Translations under genes and position numbers: made by a program
The notes under the pieces: generated by a model
The model's input: only the letters and a program-made list of their open reading frames with translations
Told to the model about the DNA's origin: nothing
Databases searched by the model: none
Shown: positions 16,697 to 17,043 of the stretch, one piece after another
Position numbering within the stretch: the first letter of the stretch is position 1
Layout: each line of letters starts with the position of its first letter
NCBI RefSeq assembly: GCF_934630535.1
Contig: NZ_CAKTVU010000029.1
Span: 1 to 17,043, forward strand
Direction of reading: 5' to 3'
From: an uncultured Senegalimassilia sp.
Lineage (GTDB): Bacteria > Actinomycetota > Coriobacteriia > Coriobacteriales > Eggerthellaceae
Length of the DNA stretch: 17,043 nt

Positions 16697-17043
16697 ATGA
16701 CCGAGCCTCAAACCGCCGAAGAGCGCGTTGCCCTGAACCGCCAGCTTGCCCAGATGCTGAAGGGCGGCGTCATCATGGATGTCACCACGCCCGAGCAGGC
16801 GCACATCGCCGAGCAGGCGGGTGCTTGCGCCGTCATGGCGCTCGAGCGCATCCCCGCCGACATCCGCGCCGCCGGCGGCGTGTCCCGCATGAGCGACCCG
16901 AAGATGATCAAGGGCATTCAGGAGGCCGTGTCCATCCCGGTTATGGCCAAGTGCCGCATCGGCCACTTCGTGGAGGCCCAGGTGCTGCAGGCCATCGACA
17001 TCGACTACATCGACGAGTCCGAGGTGCTGTCCCCGGCCGACGA
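16697..17043 (+). CDS. pdxS: Pyridoxal 5'-phosphate synthase subunit PdxS (3' partial)
   Basis: The first 115 residues of PdxS are present; the family is ~290 residues, so the rest lies past the window edge. Visible landmarks are GGVIMDVTTPEQA with Asp28 (equivalent to Asp24 of B. subtilis PdxS), ALERIPADIRAAGGVSRMSDP, and VMAKCRIGHF with Lys85 (equivalent to Lys81, which holds ribose 5-phosphate as a Schiff base), then DYIDESEVLSPAD. PdxS condenses ribose 5-phosphate, glyceraldehyde 3-phosphate and ammonia from the glutaminase PdxT into PLP. The ATG at 16697 has AGAAGGAG six bases upstream. pdxT is expected downstream. The divergent PdxR-type gene is the likely regulator. Confidence 0.97.
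   Translation, partial: MTEPQTAEERVALNRQLAQMLKGGVIMDVTTPEQAHIAEQAGACAVMALERIPADIRAAGGVSRMSDPKMIKGIQEAVSIPVMAKCRIGHFVEAQVLQAIDIDYIDESEVLSPAD

Overview
The window is a GC-rich chromosomal stretch. It carries a cell-wall-anchored giant surface protein, several TTG/GTG starts and strong GC-rich intrinsic terminators. This fits a high-GC Gram-positive actinobacterium, most likely a Coriobacteriia/Eggerthellaceae gut organism; that placement is an inference from gene content and protein style, not a database result. Both ends of the window cut genes: a giant surface protein at the left (5' end missing) and pdxS at the right (3' end missing). I see no rRNA, tRNA, IS element, transposase, integrase or CRISPR array.

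Layout: (1) 1-6207 (+) is the C-terminal 2068 residues of a surface adhesin/pilin-like protein: the end of a vWA-like domain, a non-repetitive region, eleven Spy0128/FctA-like Ig modules with the Lys...Glu...Asn pattern of intramolecular isopeptide domains, and an LTQTG sorting signal. (2) A bidirectional terminator separates it from a six-gene minus-strand operon (11967 down to 6449): pxpB, pxpC, accB, accC, a DUF1445/D-glutamate-cyclase-like gene (ycsI-type) and pxpA. It combines the three 5-oxoprolinase subunits with a biotin carboxylase and a biotin carrier protein. (3) Divergent from it, 12228-12944 (+), is a TauE/SafE membrane transporter with a TTG start. (4) A UspA-type stress protein (13469-13026, minus) faces it across a shared terminator. 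(5) A class I/II PLP aminotransferase (13846-15036, +) converges on (6) a MocR/PdxR-type regulator (16561-15110, minus). (7) The regulator is divergent from pdxS (16697 onward, +), the PLP synthase subunit.

Functional links: the right-hand block makes, senses and uses pyridoxal phosphate (pdxS, PdxR-like regulator, an unrelated PLP enzyme next door). The central operon looks like a pyroglutamate/D-glutamate salvage unit. Its accC-accB-pxpC-pxpB core has the same parts list as urea carboxylase (biotin carboxylase, AHS2, AHS1, BCCP) in split form, so biotin-dependent chemistry is possible.

The most striking non-coding signal is TGTTTCACGTGGAACA at 16586-16601 in the pdxR-pdxS intergenic region. 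It matches the ParB-binding parS consensus at 15 of 16 bases and, read on the other strand, the parS sequence I recall from B. subtilis spo0J. This may be a chromosome-partition centromere site placed inside a metabolic promoter region.
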